Origin: Rhizobacter sp.
GTDB lineage: Bacteria; Pseudomonadota; Gammaproteobacteria; Burkholderiales; Burkholderiaceae_C
Direction: 5' to 3'
NCBI GenBank assembly: GCA_014380155.1
Contig: JACMKJ010000528.1
Span: 1 to 7,717 of the forward strand
DNA length: 7,717 bases
A model generated the notes under the pieces. The model did not search any database. It saw only the letters and a program-made list of their open reading frames with translations, and had not been told where the DNA came from. Below are positions 1 through 6,510 of this stretch, piece by piece. How positions within the stretch are numbered: position 1 is the first letter of the stretch; every line of letters starts with the position of its first letter. Both the position numbers and the translations under genes were made by a program.

Positions 1-120
1 GGCGGCGCCGGCCGGCGGGCTGGCGGGTGTGTCTTGCGCATGTGTCAACCCGGGCGTGGCCGCGAAGGCCAGCGCGATCAGGCCGGCAAGCGGGGTCAAT
101 CGATGAGTGCGTTCTGCCAT
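1..120 (-). CDS. Exported protein, N-terminal part only (continues beyond left edge)
   Basis: Only the first 40 codons are visible, and they stay open to the window edge. The ATG at 120-118 is preceded by GGAGA six bases upstream. The peptide has a basic N-terminus (MAERTHR), a hydrophobic core at about residues 11-25 (LAGLIALAFAATPGL) and a signal peptidase I-type site at THA|QD (28/29). A proline/alanine-rich start of the mature chain follows (TPASPPAGAA). This is a clear Sec-type signal peptide, so the product is periplasmic or in the outer membrane. The gene follows the alcohol dehydrogenase in the same direction after 51 bases and is probably the fourth gene of the monooxygenase operon. 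The family cannot be identified from this fragment; a secreted esterase, a porin or a TonB-dependent receptor are all possible. Confidence 0.72.
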   Translation of the reverse strand, partial: MAERTHRLTPLAGLIALAFAATPGLTHAQDTPASPPAGAA

Positions 121-126
121 GTCGTG

Positions 127-131
127 TCTCC
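127..131 (-). promoter_or_regulatory. Ribosome binding site of the exported protein
   Basis: On the minus strand GGAGA lies six bases before the ATG at 120-118. It fixes the start of a gene that has only 40 codons in view. The 51-base gap between the dehydrogenase stop and this start shows no obvious hairpin followed by a T run, so read-through from upstream is likely. Confidence 0.6.
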
Positions 132-171
132 GTTGTGTTTGTGGGGGAACTCAGCGAACGGGGGCAATCGA

Positions 172-1329
172 CTACAGCGTGCGCACGGCACTCGCGGGGT
201 CGATCAGGATCTTGGCGTGGCGCTCGGGGTCGCCGAGTGCGGTGAAAGCGGCATCGACGCCATCGAGCCCCACCTCACCGGTGATGAGCGGGGCGCAGTT
301 CACGCGGCCGTCGGCGATCAGGTGCAGCGCATCGCGAAACTCGAGCGGCGAGTAGCCGGCCGAGAAGCGCAGGCTGACCCCTTTGTTGATGGCGACCGCG
401 CCTTCGATGGTGTCGGGCTGCATGCACACGCCGACCACCACGATGCGTGTGAACAGCGGCACGCCGTTGATGATTCCGGCGAGCACGCCGGGCGCGCCCA
501 CGCACTCGAACACCACCGGGCCCTTGGGGTCGCCCACCACCGCCTCGATGAGGCGCCAGACATGCCACCACGGCAGCGGCAGGCGGCGCAATGTCTCGCC
601 GGTGCTCATCAGCAGCTCGAGCAGCTGGGGCAGCTTCTCGATGTAGTCGTCGCGACCCCAGTTGGCGTAGGGCGAGGCCTGCGCCGGGTCCACCACGACG
701 TGCGCGCCGCAGGCCGTGGCGAGCTTGCGCCGGCCGGGCGAAAAATCGCTCGCCACGATCATGCGCACGCCACGCGCCTTGAGCAGGCAGATGATCGCCA
801 GGCCCACCGGCCCGCAGCCGATCACGACTGCCACGTCGCGCTCTTTCACCTCGCTCTGGCGTACCGCATGCCAGCCCACCGCCAGGGGCTCGGTGAGCGC
901 GGCCAGACTCGGGTGCAGGCCGTTGGGCACCGGCATGGTCTTCGACACCTCGACCACCATGCGCTCGGCGTAGGCGCCGGTGCTGTGGGCCGACAGGCCG
1001 AGCAGGTCGATTGCGCTGCCGCGCCGCAGCACCGGCAAGGCCACGACATGCGTGCCCGGCTTGGGCGAGCGTTTCGTGCCCGGCCCGTGATCGAGCACCT
1101 CGGCGCTGAACTCGTGGCCGAACACCACCTCCTGGTCAGCGCGCGTGAGGGCGGTGTAGCCACTGCGCGTCATCAGCGAGCCCCACTGGTCGCAGTATTT
1201 GCGCACGTGCAGATCGGAGCCGCAGATGCCGCAGCGCAGCACCTTCACCAGCAGTTGGCCGGGGCCGGGTTGGGGCTCGGGCAACTCGGTGACCGTGAGC
1301 TGGCCGTTGCGGCAGACGACGGCTTTCAT
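172..1329 (-). CDS. Zinc-type medium-chain alcohol dehydrogenase
   Basis: A 385-residue MDR-superfamily dehydrogenase, expected to oxidise an alcohol to a ketone or aldehyde in the cytoplasm. The N-terminal GroES-like domain carries the catalytic zinc set: C36 in GICGSD, H72-E73 in GHE, and E147 in TEP. The Rossmann fold shows GCGPVG at 171-176. D195 at the end of the second strand (ASDFSPGRR) suggests NAD rather than NADP. The four structural-zinc cysteines usual near residues 95-115 are absent; the stretch reads LPVLRRGSAIDLLGL. About 54 residues separate VVVDP (211-215) from PVVFECVG (271-278), roughly 30 more than usual, including a Trp-rich part (LPLPWWHVW). From memory this matches a subgroup common in actinobacteria. 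The ATG overlaps the MFS stop as ATGA, with GAGGG six bases upstream. The same frame stays open far upstream, but that stretch is a shadow of the MFS gene. Confidence 0.93.
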   Translation of the reverse strand: MKAVVCRNGQLTVTELPEPQPGPGQLLVKVLRCGICGSDLHVRKYCDQWGSLMTRSGYTALTRADQEVVFGHEFSAEVLDHGPGTKRSPKPGTHVVALPVLRRGSAIDLLGLSAHSTGAYAERMVVEVSKTMPVPNGLHPSLAALTEPLAVGWHAVRQSEVKERDVAVVIGCGPVGLAIICLLKARGVRMIVASDFSPGRRKLATACGAHVVVDPAQASPYANWGRDDYIEKLPQLLELLMSTGETLRRLPLPWWHVWRLIEAVVGDPKGPVVFECVGAPGVLAGIINGVPLFTRIVVVGVCMQPDTIEGAVAINKGVSLRFSAGYSPLEFRDALHLIADGRVNCAPLITGEVGLDGVDAAFTALGDPERHAKILIDPASAVRTL

Positions 1330-2621
1330 CGTGCGCCCTCGGCCTGCGCCATGTCGCGCTCCACGTGGCGAGCGGTGACGAACCACACCCAGCTTGCGAT
1401 GAAGCCGAAGGCGCCTGCCACGGCCAGGCCGAGCGACAGGCCCTTGTAGCCGCCGTCGACGTGGTCGGAGATCGCACCCACCATCAGCGGCCCCCACGCA
1501 CCGCCAAGCAGGAACAGAGCCACCAGCGCGGCGCCCCACGACAAGCCCTTGAGCTGCGGCGGCACCACGTCTTGCGTGGTCGCGGCCACCGCCGGCAGGG
1601 CCATGCCGACGAACACGCTGTGCAAGGGCATCATCAGCGCGCAGAACCACATCAGCGAGCGGTTGTTGATGTCGAGGGCCGCCAGCAGCACCAGCATCAT
1701 GAACACCGTGGCGAGGGCGATGCTCGCCGCGGCCAGCCGCATGCGGCCCCCTGGGTGGCGGCGGTGCCAGCGGTCGGCGAGGTAGCCGCCCAGCAGCGGG
1801 CCCGCCAGGCCGATGAGGCTGACCGCGCCCATCACCAGGCCGGCCTTGTCTTCCTTGATGCCGTAGGCGCGGATCAGCAGCGACGGGAACCAGGTGCCGA
1901 CCGAGATCTGCAACACCGCGTACATGCCCAGGCCGAGGTACAGCCAGCGCAGCGTGGTGATGCGCCACAGCTGCTTGAGATTGGAGAGCAAGGAGCCGTG
2001 CGTCGCGGCCGCGCCGCTGGCGGGCTTCAGGCTGTAGTCCTGCATGAAGAAGGCGAGCACGCCCAGCACCAGGCCGGGGATGCCGAACACATAGAACGGC
2101 GTGCGCCAGCCACCGTGGTGGGCAGAGAGGTAGCCGCCCAGCGCCACGCCGACGATCACGCCGACGGTGATGAACGCATTGAAGATGCCGAGCTTGCCGC
2201 CGCGCTGGTGCTCGGGGTAGCTGGCCGACACCAGGGCCGTGCCGCCGGGGCCGAAGCCCGCCTCGCCCACGCCCACGCCGAGGCGTGTCAACAGCAGCGA
2301 GCCGAAGCCGCCAACGAAAGCGGTGGCAACCGTGCTCGCGCTCCACGCGATGGCCATCAGGCCGATCATCTTCTTGCGGCTCCAGCGATCGACCAGGTGC
2401 GCGATCGGCAGCGTGAAGAAGATGATGCCGAGGAAGTAGGCGGTGTTGGCGATGCCCACCTGTACGTCGGTCAGGCCCAGCTCCTCCTTCATCGGCTGCA
2501 GCACCACCGACATCACCTGCCAGTCGGCATAGCTGATGGCATGCAGCAGCGAGCAGATGACGAGCACGTAGGTGGCGCGCGGGCCGCCGACCTTGAAGCG
2601 GTCTGATTCGGGGATGTTCAT
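1326..2621 (-). CDS. MFS transporter, Spinster-like, 12 predicted membrane helices
   Basis: A 431-residue inner-membrane transporter of the major facilitator superfamily. Hydrophobic segments alternate with short loops, consistent with 12 helices: helix 1 at about 16-32, then helices near 57-75, 86-104, 146-165 and 174-192, a longer central loop at 195-220, and a second set from 224 to 417. The loop between helices 2 and 3 holds a motif A variant (HLVDRWSRKK, 75-84). Helix 4 carries RLGVGVGEAGFGPG (113-126), typical of Spinster/sugar-phosphate-like members. The substrate is unknown; position suggests uptake or export of the monooxygenase substrate or product. The ATG shares one base with the monooxygenase stop (TGATG), with GAGGGG eight bases upstream inside that gene. 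Its own stop overlaps the dehydrogenase start. Such overlaps favour translational coupling. Confidence 0.93.
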   Translation of the reverse strand: MNIPESDRFKVGGPRATYVLVICSLLHAISYADWQVMSVVLQPMKEELGLTDVQVGIANTAYFLGIIFFTLPIAHLVDRWSRKKMIGLMAIAWSASTVATAFVGGFGSLLLTRLGVGVGEAGFGPGGTALVSASYPEHQRGGKLGIFNAFITVGVIVGVALGGYLSAHHGGWRTPFYVFGIPGLVLGVLAFFMQDYSLKPASGAAATHGSLLSNLKQLWRITTLRWLYLGLGMYAVLQISVGTWFPSLLIRAYGIKEDKAGLVMGAVSLIGLAGPLLGGYLADRWHRRHPGGRMRLAAASIALATVFMMLVLLAALDINNRSLMWFCALMMPLHSVFVGMALPAVAATTQDVVPPQLKGLSWGAALVALFLLGGAWGPLMVGAISDHVDGGYKGLSLGLAVAGAFGFIASWVWFVTARHVERDMAQAEGAR

Positions 2622-4081
2622 CAGCGGCGCCCCTCGAAAGCCAGGTGCTTGTCGGCGACCGGGCGCCAGCGCATGTTGTAGAGATCCGAGTAGTAGTTCT
2701 GCGCCATGCGCCAGGGCGACGCGGCGCCTTGCTTCGGAAAGCGCGTCACCGAGCGCAGCACGTAGCCCGAGCGCAGGCCGATCAGCGGCTGTGGCGTCAT
2801 GGTGTTGTCATCGACCTGCGGGCGGCACATGCGGTGGCCCTTGCGGTCCATGTAGTTCAGCAAGCGCGCGACGAAGCGCGAGCTGAGGTCGGCCCGCAGC
2901 GTCCACGAGGCATTGGAGTAGCCCACGCAGAACGCGAGGTTGGGCACGCCGCTCAGCATCAGGCCGCGGTAGGTGTAGGTCTTGCCGAGGTCGACTACCT
3001 GGCCATCGACGCTGAAGCTCATGCCGGCGCAGGGCGTGAGCTTCAAGCCGGTTGCCGTGACCACGATGTCGGCCGCCAGCGAGCGGCCCGAGCCGAGCTT
3101 CAGGCCATCGGCGGTGAAGTGATCGATGGTGTCGGTGACCATGCTGGCGCGCCCGTTCGACACGGCCTGGAACAAATCGCCGTCGCGCACGAAACACACG
3201 CGCTCGTCCCACGGCTCGTAGCGCGGCTTGAAGTGCGCATCGACCTCGTAGCCCTTGGGCAGCGACTTGGCCACACCGGCACGCAACAGCTTGCGTGCGA
3301 ACACCGGTTTCTTGCGACACAGGTGGAAGAAGGCCGTCGCAAAGGCCACGCTCTTCGTGCGAGCGAGGCGGTGAGCCCAGCGCGCCGGGAGCCAGCGGTG
3401 AAACGCATTCGCCACGCCGTCCACGCTCGGCAGCGAGACCACGTAGCTCGGAGAGCGCTGCAGCATGGTCACGTGCGCGGCCTTCTCGCTCATCGCGGGC
3501 ACCAGCGTGATCGCGGTGGCGCCGCTGCCGACCACCACCACCTTCTTGCCGCTGTAGTCGAGCCCCGGCGGCCAGAACTGCGGGTGCACGATCTGGCCCT
3601 TGAAGTCCATGTGGCCCGGCAGCTCGGGCGTGAAGCCCTCGGCGTAGTCGTAGTAGCCGCTGCACAGGTAGAGAAAGCCGCAGGTGTAGGTGCGCGGTGT
3701 GGCGTCGCTGCCCACGTCGACCTCCACCGTCCAGCGCGCATCGCTGCTCGACCAGGCGGCGCTGCGCACGCGGTGGTTGAAGCGCACATGGCGCTCGATG
3801 TCGAACTCGCGCGCCGCCTCCCGCACGTACTGCAGGATGGACGCGCCCTCGGCCATCGCCTGTGGCCGCGTCCAGGGCTTGAACGCATAACCCAGCGTGT
3901 ACATGTCGGTGTCTGAGCGCACACCCGGGTAGCGAAAAAGATCCCAGGTGCCGCCAATGGCGTCACGCCCTTCGAGGATCGCGTAGCGCTTTCCCTTGCA
4001 GTAGTTTTGCAGTGCGTAGCCCGCACCAATGCCCGATAGTCCCGCCCCGACGACGAGCACATCGAAGTGTTCGATGGCCAT
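2621..4081 (-). CDS. Flavin-dependent Baeyer-Villiger-type monooxygenase (EthA/MymA-like)
   Basis: A 486-residue class B flavoprotein monooxygenase, close to the length of mycobacterial EthA (about 489) and MymA (about 495). The FAD-binding GAGLSG is at 12-17 and GGTWDLFRYPGVRSDTDMY follows at 43-61. The fingerprint FxGxxxHxxxWP is complete (F160, G162, H166, W170, P171). The NADPH-binding GSGATA is at 185-190 and a TATGL motif at 342-346. Members insert oxygen into ketones, giving esters or lactones, or oxidise sulfur and nitrogen atoms; EthA activates ethionamide. The start is the ATG at 4081-4079, with AGGAGA six bases upstream and MAIEHFDVLVVGAG beginning the first beta strand at once. 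An upstream in-frame ATG at 4162 would add 27 unlikely residues overlapping the divergent promoter region. This is the first gene of the minus-strand operon. The EthA-type assignment is strong; the substrate is unknown. Confidence 0.95.
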   Translation of the reverse strand: MAIEHFDVLVVGAGLSGIGAGYALQNYCKGKRYAILEGRDAIGGTWDLFRYPGVRSDTDMYTLGYAFKPWTRPQAMAEGASILQYVREAAREFDIERHVRFNHRVRSAAWSSSDARWTVEVDVGSDATPRTYTCGFLYLCSGYYDYAEGFTPELPGHMDFKGQIVHPQFWPPGLDYSGKKVVVVGSGATAITLVPAMSEKAAHVTMLQRSPSYVVSLPSVDGVANAFHRWLPARWAHRLARTKSVAFATAFFHLCRKKPVFARKLLRAGVAKSLPKGYEVDAHFKPRYEPWDERVCFVRDGDLFQAVSNGRASMVTDTIDHFTADGLKLGSGRSLAADIVVTATGLKLTPCAGMSFSVDGQVVDLGKTYTYRGLMLSGVPNLAFCVGYSNASWTLRADLSSRFVARLLNYMDRKGHRMCRPQVDDNTMTPQPLIGLRSGYVLRSVTRFPKQGAASPWRMAQNYYSDLYNMRWRPVADKHLAFEGRR

Positions 4082-4170
4082 TTCTAGTCTCCTGAATCCG
4101 GTAGCAATGCTCGCGGGATGCGGGTTCCCCCAGCTTGACCACAGCCGACGAAGTTTTGACACTGGACGAC
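4082..4170. promoter_or_regulatory. Divergent intergenic control region, with TTGAC direct repeats
   Basis: This 89-base stretch separates the monooxygenase and regulator starts and must hold both promoters unless one lies inside a gene. Two direct repeats of TTGAC are seen on the plus strand, TTGACC at 4135-4140 and TTGACA at 4156-4161, exactly 21 bases apart, which is two helical turns. That is the half-site spacing typical of AraC-family operators. The conserved core is only five bases, so chance is possible. TTGACC could also serve as a -35 box with GACACT at 4158-4163 as a weak -10, 17 bases on. A small palindrome AGCAATGCT lies at 4103-4111. No convincing sigma-70 or sigma-54 promoter is visible for the monooxygenase side. 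Confidence 0.4.
4088..4093 (-). promoter_or_regulatory. Ribosome binding site fixing the monooxygenase start
   Basis: AGGAGA on the minus strand lies six bases before the ATG at 4081-4079. It supports this start over the in-frame ATG at 4162. Confidence 0.8.
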
Positions 4171-5202
4171 ATGGCAGACATGGTTCGAGCGGCAGGGCTG
4201 AGGGGGTTTCACGCGTTGGTGAGCCGGCTGGGCGGCGACCCGGCGGCGCTCTTGCGGCGGCATGGTTTGCCCACCACGCTCGATGACGAAGAGCTGCTGC
4301 TGCCGGTGGGCAAGCTCGTGCACCTGCTCGAGAACTCGGCGCAGGTGCTCGAGTGCCCCGACCTCGGCCTGCAGCTCGCGCAGGCGCAAGACATCAGCAT
4401 CCTCGGGCCCGTGGCGGTGGCGATCCAGAATTCGCCGACCATCGGCGAAGCGCTGCAGGTCGCCTCGCGCTACCTCTTCGTGCACAACCAGGCGATGTCG
4501 TTCACGCCAGTGTTCGACAGCCTGCCCGACACCCGGCTGGTGGAGCTGCGCTACACGGTCGAAGCCAGCGACCTGCCGCCGGCCCGCCAATCGTTCGACG
4601 TGATGATGGGTGGCGGCCACCGCTTCCTCTCGCTGCTGGGCGGCGACCACTACCGCTTGATGGCGGCGCATCTCCCCCATTCACCACGCGCGCGGCCCGC
4701 TGTCTACGAGCGCTACTTCGGCGTGAAGGTGCAGTTCAAGCAAGCCAACGCAGCGCTGATCATCACGCGCGATCTGTTCGATGCGCCCTTGCCACAAGCG
4801 AACGCCACGCTGCGCGGCCTGGCCACGAGCTACCTGGAGCAGAACTTCGGCAAGACGCGCAAGGCCCTGGTGCCGCGCGTGCGCATGGCGGTCAAGCGAG
4901 CTCTCGGCTCACCGCAATGCAGCCTCGACCGCATCGCCGAGCTGTTTGCCATGCACCCGCGCACGCTGCAGCGCCATCTGGCGGATGAGGGCCTCACCTT
5001 CGAGGCCATCCGCGACACCGTCACCAAAGATGCCGCGCTGCGCTTCCTGAGCACCAGCCGGCTGCCTTTGTCGCAGGTGAGCACCCTGCTCGGCCTGTCG
5101 GAGCAGTCGGCACTCACGCGCTCGTGCAATCGCTGGTTTGGCGAGACGCCTTCGGCACTGCGCAGGCGCCTCGCCGAGGCGAAAGACGGCAATCAGGCCT
5201 AG
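4171..5202 (+). CDS. AraC-family transcriptional regulator, VirS-like
   Basis: A 343-residue regulator; mycobacterial VirS is about 340. The N-terminal part (about 15-200) matches the arabinose-binding-like domain of this subgroup, with CPDLGLQLAQAQDISILGPVA at about 62-82. The C-terminus has two helix-turn-helix units: about 251-272 (SLDRIAELFAMHPRTLQRHL) and about 300-323 (LSQVSTLLGLSEQSALTRSC), followed by RWFGETPSALRR, the usual AraC signature. It is divergent from the monooxygenase operon, so it most likely activates that operon in response to a small ligand. The ATG at 4171 is chosen because MADMVRAAGLRGF aligns with the usual N-terminus. A TTG at 4135 would add 12 residues, and an ATG at 4180 would remove three. 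No start has a good ribosome binding site, so the exact start is uncertain. The stop lies 36 bases from the convergent hydrolase gene. Confidence 0.93.
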   Translation: MADMVRAAGLRGFHALVSRLGGDPAALLRRHGLPTTLDDEELLLPVGKLVHLLENSAQVLECPDLGLQLAQAQDISILGPVAVAIQNSPTIGEALQVASRYLFVHNQAMSFTPVFDSLPDTRLVELRYTVEASDLPPARQSFDVMMGGGHRFLSLLGGDHYRLMAAHLPHSPRARPAVYERYFGVKVQFKQANAALIITRDLFDAPLPQANATLRGLATSYLEQNFGKTRKALVPRVRMAVKRALGSPQCSLDRIAELFAMHPRTLQRHLADEGLTFEAIRDTVTKDAALRFLSTSRLPLSQVSTLLGLSEQSALTRSCNRWFGETPSALRRRLAEAKDGNQA

Positions 5203-5238
5203 GACCTGTTCACACCGTCTGGCAAACACGCAAGCGGC
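5203..5238. other. Short convergent gap between regulator and hydrolase
   Basis: These 36 bases separate two convergent stop codons. I see no stable GC hairpin with a following T run on either strand, so termination here is probably Rho-dependent or occurs inside the facing gene. Confidence 0.5.
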
Positions 5239-6387
5239 TCACCCCCGCAAGAACGACAGCAGTGCTTCGTTGAACGCCTGCGTGTGCGACACGTTCAACC
5301 CGTGCGGCGCTCCGTTCACCACCACCAGCTGGCTGTGGGGCAGCCCGCGGTGGGTGCGCTGGCCCGAACCTTCGAAAGGCACGATGGCGTCGGCCTCACC
5401 GTGGATCACGAGCGTGGGCAACGTCACCTTCTTCAGGTCGTCGCGGAAGTCGGTGGTGGCGAACGAGTCCATGCAGGCCAGCGCCGCATGCTGCGCAGAC
5501 TGGTGGCACAGCGCGAGCGCCTCGGCGCGCTGCGACTCGGTGACCTGCAGCACACCTTCGGCCGAGAAGAAGTCTTTGGTGAACTGCTCGAAATAGGCGC
5601 TGCGGTCCTGCGCGAACGATTTCTTTTTCTGCTGCGCCTTCTCGGGTGTGAGCGGGCCGTCGGGGTTGTCGGCGGACTTCATCAGGCAAGGTGTCACCGC
5701 GGCGGCGAACACCACGCTGTGCAGGCGTGACTCGCCGCACCGGCCCACGTAGCGCGCCACTTCGCCCCCGCCCATCGAGAAGCCCACCAGCGTCACGTCC
5801 TGCAGCCCGCACTGGTCCATGACGCGTTGCAGGTCGTCGGCCAGCGTGTCGTAGCTGTAGCCCGACTCTGGCTTGTCCGAGCGGCCGAAACCCCTTCGGT
5901 CGTATGCCACCACGCGGTGGCCGGCAGCGCGCAGCGCCGACACCTGCTGGTCCCACGCCTGGGCCGACAGCGGCCAGCCATGGATCAGCACCACCGGCCG
6001 CCCACCGCCACCACTGTCTTCGATGTGCAGGCGCACGTCATGCGCGATCGCCGTGCCTGGCTTGTTGTTTGAAACCTCCGCACTTGCCGTCGTGCCAGCC
6101 GCCGCACCACCCAGTGCACCCGCCACGGCGCCCACGGTGCCACCCACCAGCACACCCACCGGGCCGGCCACCGCCACGCCGATGGCGGCGCCCGTGGCGG
6201 CACCAACCATCACGCCACCACCCACCAGCGCCGACTTGGCCTCGCGTTTGGCTTCCCCGGGTTCAAGCGGGGCCTGGGCCGAGGGGCTCGGGTCTTGCGA
6301 CGGAATGCCGTGGCCGGGGCGGGCCTGCTCGGCAAGGTCTTTGTCGTCAGGGGCGGTGTTCGAGAGTGGTGCCGGGGACAGGTTCAT
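5239..6387 (-). CDS. Alpha/beta hydrolase (chloroperoxidase/esterase-like) with N-terminal glycine-zipper segment
   Basis: A 382-residue protein in two parts. Residues about 116-382 form an alpha/beta hydrolase of the cofactor-free haloperoxidase/arylesterase type. It has the oxyanion motif HGWP (136-139), YDRRGFGRSDKP (162-173), nucleophile S204 in GFSMGG, acid D333 in HGEADAIVP, and H362 in GAPHGLN. The triad is complete, so ester hydrolysis or perhydrolysis is likely. Residues 1-51 are polar and Pro/Ser-rich. Residues about 53-99 are almost all Gly, Ala and Val with small-residue spacing (ALVGGGVMVGAATGAAIG and on), a glycine-zipper that could span or insert into a membrane. No signal peptidase site is clear. 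The family is usually about 275 residues, so the first 115 are an addition. The start ATG has AAGGAG six bases upstream; an in-frame ATG at 6435 lacks such support. Physiological substrate unknown. Confidence 0.92.
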   Translation of the reverse strand: MNLSPAPLSNTAPDDKDLAEQARPGHGIPSQDPSPSAQAPLEPGEAKREAKSALVGGGVMVGAATGAAIGVAVAGPVGVLVGGTVGAVAGALGGAAAGTTASAEVSNNKPGTAIAHDVRLHIEDSGGGGRPVVLIHGWPLSAQAWDQQVSALRAAGHRVVAYDRRGFGRSDKPESGYSYDTLADDLQRVMDQCGLQDVTLVGFSMGGGEVARYVGRCGESRLHSVVFAAAVTPCLMKSADNPDGPLTPEKAQQKKKSFAQDRSAYFEQFTKDFFSAEGVLQVTESQRAEALALCHQSAQHAALACMDSFATTDFRDDLKKVTLPTLVIHGEADAIVPFEGSGQRTHRGLPHSQLVVVNGAPHGLNVSHTQAFNEALLSFLRG

Positions 6388-6393
6388 GTGGTT

Positions 6394-6399
6394 CTCCTT
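6394..6399 (-). promoter_or_regulatory. Ribosome binding site fixing the hydrolase start
   Basis: AAGGAG on the minus strand lies six bases before the ATG at 6387-6385. It selects this start over the upstream in-frame ATG and confirms that the glycine-zipper segment is within the translated protein. Confidence 0.8.
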
Positions 6400-6510
6400 G
6401 GGAAATGGGGGAGGTGGTCGATGCGCCGAGCACAAATGCCGGGTCAGTAATTCAGCTTCGGGTACCCATGCGGAATGCCGTCTTGCCGCAGTGGCAGCTT
6501 CCGGTAGCGG
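6400..6510. other. Gap between hydrolase and MBL-like gene, no clear element
   Basis: About 110 bases lie upstream of the hydrolase ribosome binding site and after the MBL-like gene's stop. They contain an 8-base palindrome GGGTACCC at 6460-6467 and two copies of CAGCTTC (6453, 6495). I see no convincing terminator or -35/-10 pair. The length allows for a separate hydrolase promoter. Confidence 0.4.

Noticed and set aside
43..99. TTGACC and TTGACA on the minus strand inside the exported-protein gene, resembling the repeats at 4135-4161
   Set aside because: They are 51 bases apart, not on helical spacing, and within coding sequence; a chance match of a short core.
34..1449. Long open frame of 471 codons on the plus strand
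   Set aside because: It runs antisense across the dehydrogenase. Its His/Ala/Arg/Gln-rich composition and lack of any domain are typical of a shadow frame in GC-rich DNA.
1330..2346. Upstream extension of the dehydrogenase frame to 724 residues, suggesting a fusion
   Set aside because: The extension is Arg/Ala/Pro-rich out-of-frame translation of the MFS gene. The dehydrogenase has its own ATG and ribosome binding site at 1329.
1365..2606. Plus-strand open frame of 413 codons opposite the MFS gene
   Set aside because: The product is rich in Ala, His, Gln and Arg with no recognisable motif, while the opposite strand encodes a full MFS transporter.
2645..3916. Plus-strand open frame of 423 codons opposite the monooxygenase
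   Set aside because: It is an antisense shadow; the real gene on the minus strand shows every expected motif.
4082..4162. 27-residue N-terminal extension of the monooxygenase
   Set aside because: The ATG at 4079-4081 has an AGGAGA site and starts right before the FAD-binding strand, as in EthA. The extension would cover the divergent promoter region.
6301..6481. Direct repeat of 11 bases, CGGAATGCCGT, at 6301 and 6471
   Set aside because: One copy is in the hydrolase coding region and one in the gap. Flanks do not match and no third copy was seen, so it looks coincidental.
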